From positions 248,001 through 312,000 of the forward strand of contig NZ_JAGYPL010000001.1 in assembly GCF_018343715.1 (NCBI RefSeq): DNA of 64,000 nucleotides. Direction: 5' to 3'. This DNA comes from Bacillus sp. FJAT-49711. GTDB lineage: Bacteria > Bacillota > Bacilli > Bacillales > Bacillaceae_C. A program made the position numbers and the translations under genes. Below are positions 25,178-34,148 of this stretch, piece by piece. Under the pieces are notes generated by a model that made no database searches, was not told the DNA's origin, and saw only the letters and a list, made by a program, of their open reading frames with translations. Positions within the stretch are counted from its first letter, which is position 1, and each line of letters begins with the position of its first letter.

Positions 25178-26026
25178 ATGATTAAAGGTTTAAGCACCGC
25201 AGGTTTAGGGCAAGTGAAAAATTTAGAGGAACTAATTATTTTAGCTTCTAAAAATGGATTTGGTTCAGTCGATACATCTGGACAAGAATTGCGAAATTTT
25301 GCAGAAGAAAAAGGATTGGATAATGCGAAAGCGTTTTTGAAAGATCATAATGTGATGATTGGTTCAATCGGCTTGCCTTTAGAATGGAGACAATCAGATG
25401 CTCAGTTTAAAGAAGGGTTAAGCAATCTACTAGAGGATGCAAAAATTGCTGCTGAATTTGGCTGCACAAGATGTTGTACATATGTTCTTCCCGCGACGGA
25501 TTATAATGCTGCGCATTTTATGGCTTTAGCAACAAAGCGCTTAAGATTATGCGCGCAAATATTAAAAGAGTATGGTATTAACCTAGGATTGGAATTTGTA
25601 GGTCCACATCATTTAAGAACAACTTGGAAGAATCCTTTTATATGGGACATGCAAGATACGCTTGACTGGATTGATGCAATCGGTGAGTCTAATGTTGGTT
25701 TATTATTGGATAGTTACCATTGGTACACAATTGGTGGTACACTCGAGGATTTGGCCGCTTTACGTCCAGAGCAAATTACTCATGTCCATTTAAACGATGC
25801 CAAAGACGTCCCTGTTGAAGATGTATTGGATAATGATCGTTTATATCCAGGAGAAGGCGTCATTGATTTGGCAGGCTTTTTAAAGGCTTTGCAGCAAATA
25901 GGATATAAGGGGCCAGTTGCACAAGAAATATTAACGAAAGACCCACTGGTGGAATCTGCCAAAACTTTAGCTGAAAAGTCAGGTAAAGCTTATGCGAAAG
26001 TATATGCTGCAGCTGATTTACAATAA
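25178..26026 (+). CDS. Sugar phosphate isomerase/epimerase-like TIM barrel
   Basis: 282 residues from the ATG at 25178, 9 bases after GAGGAGG; the TTG at 25172 is too close to that site. Metal-site motifs are INLGLEFVGPHHLRTT (Glu), VGLLLDSYHWY (Asp/His), ITHVHLNDAKD (His) and PVAQEILTK (Glu), typical of IolE/YcjR-like TIM barrels. Flanked by terminators, it appears monocistronic. It is the fifth member of this superfamily in the island and the last island gene before the conserved ysmB-racE block. Confidence 0.8.
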   Translation: MIKGLSTAGLGQVKNLEELIILASKNGFGSVDTSGQELRNFAEEKGLDNAKAFLKDHNVMIGSIGLPLEWRQSDAQFKEGLSNLLEDAKIAAEFGCTRCCTYVLPATDYNAAHFMALATKRLRLCAQILKEYGINLGLEFVGPHHLRTTWKNPFIWDMQDTLDWIDAIGESNVGLLLDSYHWYTIGGTLEDLAALRPEQITHVHLNDAKDVPVEDVLDNDRLYPGEGVIDLAGFLKALQQIGYKGPVAQEILTKDPLVESAKTLAEKSGKAYAKVYAAADLQ

Positions 26027-26033
26027 TATTTGA

Positions 26034-26073
26034 AAAAGATGAGGCCGTTCATGGTGAGCAGCCTCTTTTTTAA
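26034..26073 (+). terminator. Terminator at the end of the sugar island
   Basis: AAAGATGAGGC pairs in part with GCCTCTTTTTT around a loop of about 15 bases; a T run follows. Confidence 0.7.
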
Positions 26074-26163
26074 TCTAATAATGAGCTCTTATTCGCAAAA
26101 TATGTTGAAATTTTGCCGGAAAAAGGAGACAATGCAATAAAAGGATATAGGGAGTTGCTGATA

Positions 26164-26622
26164 ATGATGGATGAAAAACAGCTCCTGCAGCATAATGAAA
26201 AAATTGTTGCGGAGTTAGAAAAAGATCTCCGTTACATTTCGGCTATCATTAAACAAAAGGGCCGTGAATTACTAACAGACTTTTCTATTACTCCACCTCA
26301 GTTTGTTGCTCTTCAATGGCTTTTTGAAGAGGGCGACATGACGATTGGAGATTTATCAAATAAAATGTTTCTTGCATGTAGCACGACTACCGATTTAATT
26401 GATAGAATGGAGAAAAAAGAATTAGTCATGCGTGTAAGAGATCCGAAAGATCGTAGGGTTGTAAGAATACATTTATTAGATAAAGGCGAAAAAATTATTG
26501 ATGAAGTGATTAAAAAACGCCAAGTATATTTGCAAGATGTATTAAATGATTTTACTGCAGATGAAGTATTGACGTTAAAAGACAATTTATCTCGGTTACA
26601 CAAAGTAATGCGGAAAGATTAA
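26164..26622 (+). CDS. ysmB: MarR-family transcriptional regulator YsmB
   Basis: 152 residues, started at 26164 after AGGGAG. A winged helix of the MarR type is visible: TPPQFVALQWLFEEGDMTIGDLSNKMFLACSTTTDLIDRMEKKELVMRVRDPKDRRVVRIHLLDKG, where the DxRxxxI wing is plain. The N-terminal MDEKQLLQHNEK resembles Bacillus YsmB, which likewise lies just before racE. The ligand and target genes are unknown. This gene marks the return to the conserved Bacillus order. Confidence 0.85.
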   Translation: MMDEKQLLQHNEKIVAELEKDLRYISAIIKQKGRELLTDFSITPPQFVALQWLFEEGDMTIGDLSNKMFLACSTTTDLIDRMEKKELVMRVRDPKDRRVVRIHLLDKGEKIIDEVIKKRQVYLQDVLNDFTADEVLTLKDNLSRLHKVMRKD

Positions 26623-26649
26623 ACCTAACTACTAGAAGAGGCGGGAAAT

Positions 26650-27468
26650 TTGGAACAGGCAATAGGAGTTATAGATTCTGGAGTAGGCGGCCTAACCGTC
26701 GCAAAAGAAATAATGAGGCAAATGCCAAATGAGATTATTTATTACGTAGGGGATACAGCACGGTGCCCATATGGCCCGCGCCCTGTGGATGAAGTCAGGA
26801 AATTCACCTTGCAAATGGCAGGGTTTTTAATGAAACGTGATATTAAAATGCTCGTTATTGCCTGCAACACAGCTACTGCAGTTGTATTGGAAGAATTAAA
26901 AGAAATGCTTGATATTCCTGTTGTTGGTGTTATAGCACCTGGCTCTAGAGCAGCATTAAAGGTAACGGAAAATAATAAAATAGGTATTCTTGGAACAATT
27001 GGAACAATTAAAAGTGAAGCGTATGCCCGGGAATTGAAAATGATCAACCACCGAGTAGAAGTGCTCCAGCTAGCTTGCCCTAAATTTGTCCCAATTGTAG
27101 AAAGCTTTGAATATCAAAGCAGCGTAGCAAAAAGAGTTGTAGCAGAGACTTTGACACCATTAGTGGGAAGCGGTATTGATACACTCGTTCTCGGGTGTAC
27201 ACATTATCCACTTCTTGGTCCAATCATAGAAAATGTAATGGGCCCTGATGTAAAAGTAATTAGTTCTGGCGAAGAGACAGCTCAAGAAGTAAGCACAATA
27301 TTAGATTATAAAAATCTTTTAAATACCTCACCAGAAAAACCTAATCATTGTTTTTTCACTACAGGTTCAAGAAAAATCTTTAAGCGAATTGCATGTGATT
27401 GGCTAAATGCAGAAGACTTACAAATTGAATTTGCCAAACTCGCTAACCAGGAAAAAGAAATATATTAA
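26650..27468 (+). CDS. racE: Glutamate racemase
   Basis: 272 residues; TTG start after [44 protein letters not shown] (first catalytic Cys) and [11 protein letters not shown] (second catalytic Cys) are the full MurI/RacE signature. It interconverts L- and D-glutamate to supply D-Glu for peptidoglycan. The order ysmB-racE-...-gerM-rph is that of Bacillus. A terminator follows directly. Confidence 0.95.
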   Translation: MEQAIGVIDSGVGGLTVAKEIMRQMPNEIIYYVGDTARCPYGPRPVDEVRKFTLQMAGFLMKRDIKMLVIACNTATAVVLEELKEMLDIPVVGVIAPGSRAALKVTENNKIGILGTIGTIKSEAYARELKMINHRVEVLQLACPKFVPIVESFEYQSSVAKRVVAETLTPLVGSGIDTLVLGCTHYPLLGPIIENVMGPDVKVISSGEETAQEVSTILDYKNLLNTSPEKPNHCFFTTGSRKIFKRIACDWLNAEDLQIEFAKLANQEKEIY

Positions 27469-27496
27469 AACAGCTCTCTAGTTGAGCTGTTTTTTT
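27467..27496 (+). terminator. Rho-independent terminator after racE
   Basis: AAAACAGCTC pairs with GAGCTGTTTT over a 7-base loop and runs into a T tract. Confidence 0.85.
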
Positions 27497-27529
27497 ATAG
27501 CCAATTCTCAAACGTGGAGGTGGTAGTAT

Positions 27530-28357
27530 ATGGAAGATTTTAAAGAAAATAAACATACTGAAGTTGATAGCGATTTAACAGAGGACCTTGATGATGAGGA
27601 AATGTATAAGCTTGTCAAAGAAGCCCAGCGAGAGGCACTTGAAAAAGCTTTACAAGAAAGAGAGAACCCGCAGTCAAAACGCATTATGCCAAAATGGGTG
27701 TTCTGGCTTATTGCAGTTATTTTCTTATTTAGTTCTTTCTCGTTTTTCTTTGAAATTTATTCAATTCCAGCTATCGAATTTTTAAAAACTTCTGCAAGAT
27801 TATCGGTAGATAAAGATATCCAATTATATAAAAAATCAGTCGTTACGATTACAACAACAGACAGTAAAGGGACTGGTTTTTCAATATCCAGTGATGGAAG
27901 TATACTAACCAATTACCATGTAATAGATGGAAATGCTCAGGTTACTATCGCATTTCCAGATGAAGGAATGTTTATAGCTGATGTTGTTGATACATATCCT
28001 GAGGTTGACCTTGCTTTATTAAAAATCAAAGGGAAAAACCTTCCATACTTACAGCTTGCAGAAAATCCAGAAATCTATGAAAATGAACCGGTTCGGTTTA
28101 TTGGCAACCCTCTTCGTTTTAGCGGAATTGTAAATGAGGGCACAATTATTGACTACACGCAACTGAGAGATTGGGATGATGAGGTGGTGATGATGCAAGC
28201 ACCTGTATATAAAGGGAATAGTGGAAGTCCGGTTCTTAATGAAGATGGTCAAGTAATTGGTGTCGTGTTTGCCACGATGAAGCATAAGGATTATGGAAAG
28301 GTTGGTCTATTTATACCAATTCAACAGTTTTTTAATAAAACAAAAATGAATCAATAA
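27530..28357 (+). CDS. Membrane-anchored trypsin-like serine protease, no PDZ
   Basis: 275 residues. An acidic cytoplasmic N-terminus of about 50 residues is followed by one membrane helix (WVFWLIAVIFLFSSFSFFF). The outer domain is a trypsin fold: GTGFSISSDGSILTNYHVI (His), VDLALLKIKG (Asp) and GNSGSPVLNEDGQVIGVVF (Ser). It resembles HtrA-type proteases but ends right after the protease domain, with no PDZ. It should cleave proteins on the outer face of the membrane. It sits between racE and gerM, with its own GGAGGTGG ribosome site. Confidence 0.85.
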   Translation: MEDFKENKHTEVDSDLTEDLDDEEMYKLVKEAQREALEKALQERENPQSKRIMPKWVFWLIAVIFLFSSFSFFFEIYSIPAIEFLKTSARLSVDKDIQLYKKSVVTITTTDSKGTGFSISSDGSILTNYHVIDGNAQVTIAFPDEGMFIADVVDTYPEVDLALLKIKGKNLPYLQLAENPEIYENEPVRFIGNPLRFSGIVNEGTIIDYTQLRDWDDEVVMMQAPVYKGNSGSPVLNEDGQVIGVVFATMKHKDYGKVGLFIPIQQFFNKTKMNQ

Positions 28358-28499
28358 ATAGAGAGGATGCTTTTTTTATATGAAAGTTTGTAAAACATCT
28401 ATTTATGTCTTTTTAACTAATTGTAATGTAATAGTTTAGGGCGTTTATCCCAGGGTGAAATTTTATCTTTTGTGAAAAAACAGGAACTATATCACATTT

Positions 28500-28516
28500 T
28501 GTAATCATTCTGAAAC
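28500..28516 (+). promoter_or_regulatory. Candidate WalR box upstream of the NlpC/P60 gene
   Basis: TGTAATCATTCTGAAAC is 11 of 12 positions of TGTWAH-N5-TGTWAH. WalR controls cwlO-like endopeptidase genes in Bacillus. The rest of the 313-bp gap 28358-28670 is AT-rich, with a TATAAT at 28562 but no well-spaced -35. Confidence 0.35.
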
Positions 28517-28670
28517 AATATTGGTAGAAGATTGTAATGTCTAATTGACGAAAATTGTTGCTATAATTTATATAGACATAAGATATTATAAGTTTTACTA
28601 AATAACTATATTACATAATTATTCTATCAATACTAGAAAAATATTTAATGATTACAGGGGGAAACGATAA

Positions 28671-29936
28671 GTGAAAAAGAGATTTATAGCTCCTTTTTTT
28701 GGAGTTGTGCTTAGTACTGGTTTGTTATTTAGTTCTTTTCCAAATGTAAAAGTTTTTGCTGATGAAAATATAGATCAAGAGATACAGCTAAAGCAGCAAG
28801 AAATTAATTCCATAGGACAGCAAGAAAGAGAAATGAAAGAGACGCTAAATCAATTAGATGCTCAAGTAAAACAAACAAATGAGAAGATTGCGGCAACTAA
28901 AAAAGATATATCAAAATCGAAAAAAGAAGCTAAACAACTAGAAGAAGATATTACTGAATTAGAGAAGCGAATGGAAGCGCGTTTGGAGCTTTTGAAAAAA
29001 CGTGCCCGCAGCATTCAGACTAGTGGAGGAGCTACGAGTTATTTGGATGTCCTCTTAAATGCCGAAAGCTTCAGAGATTTTGTCGATCGTGCTTTTATTT
29101 TAAATACTATTTTTTCCGCTGATAAAAACATCTTGGAAGAACAGGAAGAAGACAAAGCTGCGCTTGAAAAGTCGGAGACAGATTTGAAAGCAAAACTTGA
29201 TAAAGTGCAAAGTGAATTAAAAGAAGTGGAAGAATTAAAAGTCCAACTTACATATCAAATCAATGATAAGAATAGTATGCTGGCGTCTATGGAAGAACAA
29301 CGAAATGAAGCAAGCCGGCAACTAAAAGACTTAAAAAATCAAAAAGCTATTTTAATAGAGCAAGCGAAGGCTGAGGAAAGAAGAAGAGCAATTGAAGAAG
29401 CTCAAGAAGTGAAAACAGTTGAATCGGATGCAGATAAACCTATTAAAAATAATGGGAAAACAGAGAAGCGAAAAGAATTAGCTGCTCCAGAAAAAGGGAA
29501 AACAGAAGAAAAAGCAGCTCCAACCACTCCTTCTAAACCAGTTGTCAGTCATAATTCTTCAGCTATAGAAATGGCTATTCAAGTAGGGTCAACCATGGTG
29601 GGGAGATCTTCATATGGTTGGGGAGCTATAGATGTCAAAAACAGAAGATTTGACTGTTCAGGTTTTGTTCACTGGGCATATTCTTCAGCTGGTGTAAATA
29701 TTGGACGTTCTACGAGTGTGTTAGCTGGTCAAGGGAAGAAAGTCAGTGTCTCCGAGATGAAAAGGGGAGATTTAATCTTCTTTAATACGTATAAAACAAA
29801 TGGACATGTTGGAATCTATTTAGGCAATGGGACATTTTTAAATAGTAATAGTTCTCATGGTGTATCAGTAGATTCATTGAGTAATACGTATTGGAAAAAT
29901 GCATTTAAAGGACATGTTCGACGCGTAGTAAACTAA
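28671..29936 (+). CDS. Secreted NlpC/P60 peptidoglycan endopeptidase, CwlO/PcsB-like
   Basis: 421 residues; GTG start after GGGGGAAA. Signal peptide ([19 protein letters not shown], likely cut after VFADE), then a coiled coil of about 210 residues (N-terminal half rich in Q, E, K heptads), a Pro/Lys/Glu-rich linker, and a C-terminal NlpC/P60 domain: [13 protein letters not shown] (catalytic Cys), [24 protein letters not shown] (catalytic His). This layout is that of CwlO and PcsB, DL-endopeptidases whose coiled coil is engaged by FtsEX. A strong terminator closes the gene. Confidence 0.9.
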   Translation: MKKRFIAPFFGVVLSTGLLFSSFPNVKVFADENIDQEIQLKQQEINSIGQQEREMKETLNQLDAQVKQTNEKIAATKKDISKSKKEAKQLEEDITELEKRMEARLELLKKRARSIQTSGGATSYLDVLLNAESFRDFVDRAFILNTIFSADKNILEEQEEDKAALEKSETDLKAKLDKVQSELKEVEELKVQLTYQINDKNSMLASMEEQRNEASRQLKDLKNQKAILIEQAKAEERRRAIEEAQEVKTVESDADKPIKNNGKTEKRKELAAPEKGKTEEKAAPTTPSKPVVSHNSSAIEMAIQVGSTMVGRSSYGWGAIDVKNRRFDCSGFVHWAYSSAGVNIGRSTSVLAGQGKKVSVSEMKRGDLIFFNTYKTNGHVGIYLGNGTFLNSNSSHGVSVDSLSNTYWKNAFKGHVRRVVN

Positions 29937-29948
29937 TAGATTCGAAGG

Positions 29949-29984
29949 AAAGAAGGTGGGATCATATTCCCACCTTCTTTTTTT
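29949..29984 (+). terminator. Rho-independent terminator after the NlpC/P60 gene
   Basis: AAAGAAGGTGGGA pairs with TCCCACCTTCTTT over a 6-base loop; a T run follows. Confidence 0.9.
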
Positions 29985-30069
29985 AATCGAATAAAACTTT
30001 TGGCCAAGCGGTCTATTCCTGAGACATAGCTCGTATATATGTACAAACTGTCTTAGGAGGGGTTACTCA

Positions 30070-31131
30070 ATGTCAATAAGGGCGAAATTAGCCTTAACAA
30101 CAGCTGCAATAATGGCGGTAAGTATATTTCTATCCGGCTGCGGTCTCATCGGAAAAAAGAAAGAAAGTCTTGATCCGCCAAAAGAAGTAACGCAATTAAA
30201 AGAAGGTGAAGCTCTTGATGCTTCTCCTGATGCAGAGACGGCCACGGAGGAAAAAGAAGATGTAGTGATGAGGGATATTTACTTGATTGACAAAAATGGG
30301 TTCGTTGTCGCACAATCATTGCCGCTTCCCAAAACGGAAAGTGTTGCAAAACAAGCTCTTGAGTATCTAGTTGCAGATGGTGAAGTAGCTGATATTTTAC
30401 CTAATGGTTTTCGGACGGTCCTCCCAGCTGGAACTGAATTTGGTTTAGATATACATGAAGGGAAGGCGACCGTTGATTTTTCCGAAGAATTCACAACGTA
30501 TAATCCGGACGATGAGAAAAGAATATTACAAGCTATTACGTGGACATTGACTCAATTTGACAGTGTCGATAAAGTTGAGCTTCGAGTAAATAGCTATCCT
30601 TTAACGGAAATGCCAGCCAACGGTACACCAATCAGCAGTGAAGGTTTATCTCGAGCAGATGGGATTAATACTGAATTTACGAATGTTGCCGATATTACAA
30701 ACACACGACCAGTTACAGTGTATTATTTAACTCAAGTCAGTGAGGATTTCTATTATGTCCCAGTCACCCGCAGAGTATCGAATAAAGAAAAAGATGATGT
30801 GACTGCTGTCATTAATCAGCTTGTTGAAGGCCCTGGAATGTTATCAGCACTCGAAACAGGATTAGTAGATAATGTAAAGCTTATGGATGAGCCGAAAATT
30901 GAAGATGATGTTGTCACACTTAATTTTAATGAGGCAATACTTGGTAATAGTGAAAATAAAACGATTACGAATGAAACTTTAAGTTCGATTGTACTTTCAC
31001 TAACTGAACAAACTGGCATAAAAAGTGTGAAAGTGATGGTAAATGGAAGCAGTGATATCATGAATGAACAAGGTGAAGCACTTACGGAACCAGTGACACG
31101 ACCAGAAAAAGTTAACACAGGTAGGTTTTAA
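30070..31131 (+). CDS. gerM: Spore germination/sporulation lipoprotein GerM
   Basis: 353 residues. The lipoprotein signal [24 protein letters not shown] ends in lipobox LSGC. Two tandem GerMN domains follow, each with the pattern YYL/YLI ... [13 protein letters not shown] ... G..A.VDF/V.LNFNEA. GerM works in septal peptidoglycan change during engulfment and in germination; it helps SpoIIIAG/SpoIIQ localisation in Bacillus. The ribosome site is TTAGGAGGGG. It has the usual position upstream of rph. Confidence 0.93.
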   Translation: MSIRAKLALTTAAIMAVSIFLSGCGLIGKKKESLDPPKEVTQLKEGEALDASPDAETATEEKEDVVMRDIYLIDKNGFVVAQSLPLPKTESVAKQALEYLVADGEVADILPNGFRTVLPAGTEFGLDIHEGKATVDFSEEFTTYNPDDEKRILQAITWTLTQFDSVDKVELRVNSYPLTEMPANGTPISSEGLSRADGINTEFTNVADITNTRPVTVYYLTQVSEDFYYVPVTRRVSNKEKDDVTAVINQLVEGPGMLSALETGLVDNVKLMDEPKIEDDVVTLNFNEAILGNSENKTITNETLSSIVLSLTEQTGIKSVKVMVNGSSDIMNEQGEALTEPVTRPEKVNTGRF

Positions 31132-31165
31132 AAGGGAAAATTTGATATACTATATAATAAAAAGT

Positions 31166-31193
31166 AGAGGTTGGCCAATTAGCCACCTCTTTT
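31166..31193 (+). terminator. Candidate terminator between gerM and rph
   Basis: AGAGGTTGGC pairs with GCCACCTCT with one bulge, followed by TTTTGTTATTTTTTT. Confidence 0.6.
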
Positions 31194-31258
31194 GTTATTT
31201 TTTTCAAAAGTATCATATACATCAGCCGTATTTTTTTGTAATAAAAGGAGGAACTCTT

Positions 31259-32020
31259 TTGCGAACAGATGGACGTAGTTCTAATCAACTAAGAAACATA
31301 AAAATTGAAACTGATTATCTTATACATCCCGAAGGATCTGTATTGATTTCGGTAGGAGACACAAAAGTAATTTGTACAGCGAGTATTGAGGAACGAGTGC
31401 CGCCATTTATGCGTGGTGAAGGTAAAGGCTGGATCACCGCCGAGTATTCAATGCTGCCACGAGCAACTGGGACTAGGAATATTCGTGAGTCTTCAAAAGG
31501 AAAAGTTTCAGGTCGGACAATGGAAATACAACGTCTCATCGGCAGAGCGCTGCGATCTGTTGTTAATCTTGATGCAATCGGTGAAAGGACCGTTTGGGTA
31601 GATTGTGATGTCATACAGGCTGACGGTGGAACGCGCACTGCTTCCATTACAGGGGCTTTTGTTGCCGTAGCGATAGCCTTGAATAAATTAAAAATAGAGA
31701 AAAAACTTCCAGAACTGCCTATTCATGATTATCTGGCGGCTACAAGTGTGGGAATTCATGCGGATGAAGGTGTCATTTTGGACTTGAATTATGCGGAAGA
31801 CAGTACGGCAATGGTTGATATGAATATAGTTATGACAGGCTCTGGTGAATTTGTAGAGTTACAAGGTACCGGTGAGGAAGCTACTTTCACCTCATCCCAG
31901 CTCCAGGAAATGTTAGCCGTTGCTGAAACAGGCATGAAAGAACTTATGAATATCCAGCGATTAGCACTTGGGGATATCGCGGCTTTAATCAAGAGTGAAG
32001 CAGGGAGTCAAGTAAAATGA
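31259..32020 (+). CDS. rph: Ribonuclease PH
   Basis: 253 residues from the TTG at 31259, 7 bases after AAAAGGAGG; an open frame upstream has no ribosome site. [71 protein letters not shown] are RNase PH hallmarks, including the phosphate-binding TRTASITG. It removes 3' nucleotides from tRNA precursors by phosphorolysis. Its last codons overlap the rdgB start by 4 bases. Confidence 0.95.
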   Translation: MRTDGRSSNQLRNIKIETDYLIHPEGSVLISVGDTKVICTASIEERVPPFMRGEGKGWITAEYSMLPRATGTRNIRESSKGKVSGRTMEIQRLIGRALRSVVNLDAIGERTVWVDCDVIQADGGTRTASITGAFVAVAIALNKLKIEKKLPELPIHDYLAATSVGIHADEGVILDLNYAEDSTAMVDMNIVMTGSGEFVELQGTGEEATFTSSQLQEMLAVAETGMKELMNIQRLALGDIAALIKSEAGSQVK

Positions 32021-32613
32021 AAAAGCAAGTGATCATTGCTACGAAAAATAGAGGAAAAGCCAAGGAATTTGAAACTTTATTTTCAACTTTAGATTTTGAA
32101 ATATTAACTTTGCTTGATCTTCAGCATGCTCCAGATGTTGAAGAGACCGGAAATACTTTCGACGAGAATGCAATCATTAAAGCTGAAGCCATATCTAATA
32201 TGACGGGGAAGATAGTCATCGCAGACGATTCCGGGTTGGTTATTGATGAACTAGATGGCAGACCAGGCATTTTTTCAGCCAGATATGCAGGGGAAGATAA
32301 AAATGATGAAGCAAATATTGATAAGGTTTTATTTGAAATGAAGGATGTTCCAGAAGAAAAGAGGACCGCACGGTTTTTCTGTGCATTGGCTATTTCGGGA
32401 CCAAGTATGGAAACGGTTGTTGTTAATGGAAAATGTGAAGGTATAATTTTAAACGAGAGACAAGGGGAAAATGGATTTGGCTACGATCCAATATTTTATG
32501 TAGAAGATTCCGGTAAGTCAATGGCAGAGATGTCATCCAATGAGAAAAATAAGATGAGCCACCGAGCAGCAGCTTTACGAAATTTAAAACCTGTTATTGA
32601 AGAGTTATTTTAA
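32017..32613 (+). CDS. rdgB: XTP/dITP diphosphatase (RdgB/HAM1)
   Basis: 198 residues. [68 protein letters not shown] and [16 protein letters not shown] are the full HAM1 set; the acidic DDSG residues bind Mg. It hydrolyses non-canonical purine triphosphates to keep them out of nucleic acids. It overlaps rph by 4 bases (ATGA) and precedes the phosphoesterase, as ysnA does in Bacillus. Confidence 0.95.
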   Translation: MKKQVIIATKNRGKAKEFETLFSTLDFEILTLLDLQHAPDVEETGNTFDENAIIKAEAISNMTGKIVIADDSGLVIDELDGRPGIFSARYAGEDKNDEANIDKVLFEMKDVPEEKRTARFFCALAISGPSMETVVVNGKCEGIILNERQGENGFGYDPIFYVEDSGKSMAEMSSNEKNKMSHRAAALRNLKPVIEELF

Positions 32614-32628
32614 AAGGAGAGGACCTTG

Positions 32629-33135
32629 GTGAAATTACTTGCTGTTAGTGATAGCCATGGGAATAGGGCAATTTTAAAAAATTTGAAAGCTACATATACA
32701 GGCCAGGTCGATGCGATGATTCATTGTGGAGATTCAGAGCTTTCTGCTAGTGATCCTGTTCTTGAAGGGTTTTCAGTAGTACGAGGTAATTGCGATATGG
32801 ATTCTAAGTTACCTAATGAACTAATTTTAAGGCTTAATAAGGCTATCGTTTTAGTTGTACATGGACATTTGCACCAAATTAAATCTTCATTACTACCGAT
32901 TTCTTATCGAGCAAAAGAAGTTGAAGCCGATTTTGTTTTTTTTGGCCACTCTCACTTGCTTGGAGTGGAAATGATCGATGAAACATTATATTTGAATCCA
33001 GGAAGTATTTTACTTCCTCGCGGCGGCAACGAAAAAACGTATGCAATCATCACAAAAGATGAGTCAGGCATCACAATTCAATATTTCGACGATCAGCATC
33101 AAGAATTAACACAACTTAAGACAATTTATAAATAA
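32629..33135 (+). CDS. ysnB: YfcE/MJ0936-family metallophosphoesterase (YsnB)
   Basis: 168 residues from the GTG at 32629, 6 bases after AAGGAGAGG; a TTG one codon earlier is too near. Calcineurin-like motifs are LLAVSDSHGN (D, H), MIHCGDSE (D), VVRGNCD (N), VVHGHLHQ (H) and FFGHSH. Such proteins hydrolyse phosphodiesters with two metal ions; the biological substrate of YsnB is not established. It is the last gene of the rph operon and is followed by a terminator. Confidence 0.92.
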   Translation: MKLLAVSDSHGNRAILKNLKATYTGQVDAMIHCGDSELSASDPVLEGFSVVRGNCDMDSKLPNELILRLNKAIVLVVHGHLHQIKSSLLPISYRAKEVEADFVFFGHSHLLGVEMIDETLYLNPGSILLPRGGNEKTYAIITKDESGITIQYFDDQHQELTQLKTIYK

Positions 33136-33137
33136 TA

Positions 33138-33175
33138 AAAAGGAGATATGCATGAATTTTGCATATCTCCTTATT
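33138..33175. terminator. Bidirectional terminator between ysnB and the FGE gene
   Basis: AAGGAGATATGC pairs with GCATATCTCCTT over a 9-base loop; A and T runs lie on either side of converging genes. Confidence 0.8.
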
Positions 33176-33182
33176 AATTCAA

Positions 33183-34124
33183 TCAAATATCCGCAACGCA
33201 GCGAAAACCCATATTTCCTGTGGAGCTATCAGGAGTATTCGAACTTCTTGCTGCAACTCGATAACGATTGCAATATGATTTATGGCATAAATAAGATCCG
33301 CCTCGTACTGATTTATTCGTTCCCGTTTTTGGTCCAGTTGGATTAACCGTCACATCGCTTTTATGATAATTAGGGCTAAACCAATCTTCACACCATTCCC
33401 AAACATTTCCGGCAACATTGTATAGTCCAAATCCATTTGGGAGATATGTTTTAACTGGGCATGTCCCGATATATCCATCACGTTTCGTATTTTTTATTGG
33501 GAATTCCCCTTGCCAAATATTGCATTGGTGCTTTCCACTGACAATTAAGTCGTCTCCCCATGCGTATTTCTTTTGCTCTAATCCACCGCGTGCAGCATAT
33601 TCCCATTCTGCTTCTGTAGGCAGACGTTTTCCACTCCAATTACAAAAAGCAATTGCATCATTCCAACTAACATGAATGACTGGGTGGTTTAAGCGATCCT
33701 TAATGTTAGAGCCAGGACCTTCCGGTTGTTTCCAATAAGCTCCCTTGACAGCAACCCACCATGGTACTCCTGCTACTCGCTGTGGATTATTTTTCAATGT
33801 TTCTTTTGAACAGAAAAGATGAAATACGAAAGACCAGCCAAAACGTTCCGCCTCGGTTATATAATTTGTATCATTTACAAATTGCATAAACTGTTCATTC
33901 GTAACTGCGTATTTATCCATATAAAAAGAATCAACTGTTACTTTTCTAATAGGACCTTCTCCATCCGCTGGAAATCCATCGGAATCATTCGTTCCCATCA
34001 GAAATTCTCCACCTTTAATTAGGACCATATCTTTCTTAGAAAAAGAGGAATTCACCTTTTCTATACTCTCAGTTTGCAGTTCGCTTATATTTGATCCTCT
34101 TGATACGGAACAGCAGGATTTCAT
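33183..34124 (-). CDS. Formylglycine-generating enzyme (sulfatase maturase)
   Basis: 313 residues after TGGAGGAGAA. The fold landmarks run FLMGTNDSDGFPADGEGPIRKV, YAVTNEQFMQFVNDT, HPVIHVSWNDAIAFCNW, LPTEAEWEYAARGG and GNVWEWCEDWF. The C-terminal active site YLCHKSYCNRYRV, then TPDSSTGNMGFRC, matches human SUMF1 and aerobic bacterial FGE, with both copper-binding Cys. An N-terminal KSCC motif is also present. It oxidises the Cys of CxPxR in sulfatases to formylglycine. The divergent gene at 36655 encodes such a sulfatase. It is the last gene of a minus-strand run with a ROK regulator and two ChrA genes. Confidence 0.92.
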   Translation of the reverse strand: MKSCCSVSRGSNISELQTESIEKVNSSFSKKDMVLIKGGEFLMGTNDSDGFPADGEGPIRKVTVDSFYMDKYAVTNEQFMQFVNDTNYITEAERFGWSFVFHLFCSKETLKNNPQRVAGVPWWVAVKGAYWKQPEGPGSNIKDRLNHPVIHVSWNDAIAFCNWSGKRLPTEAEWEYAARGGLEQKKYAWGDDLIVSGKHQCNIWQGEFPIKNTKRDGYIGTCPVKTYLPNGFGLYNVAGNVWEWCEDWFSPNYHKSDVTVNPTGPKTGTNKSVRGGSYLCHKSYCNRYRVAARSSNTPDSSTGNMGFRCVADI

Positions 34125-34148
34125 AAAAATTCTCCTCCAGTGATAAAA

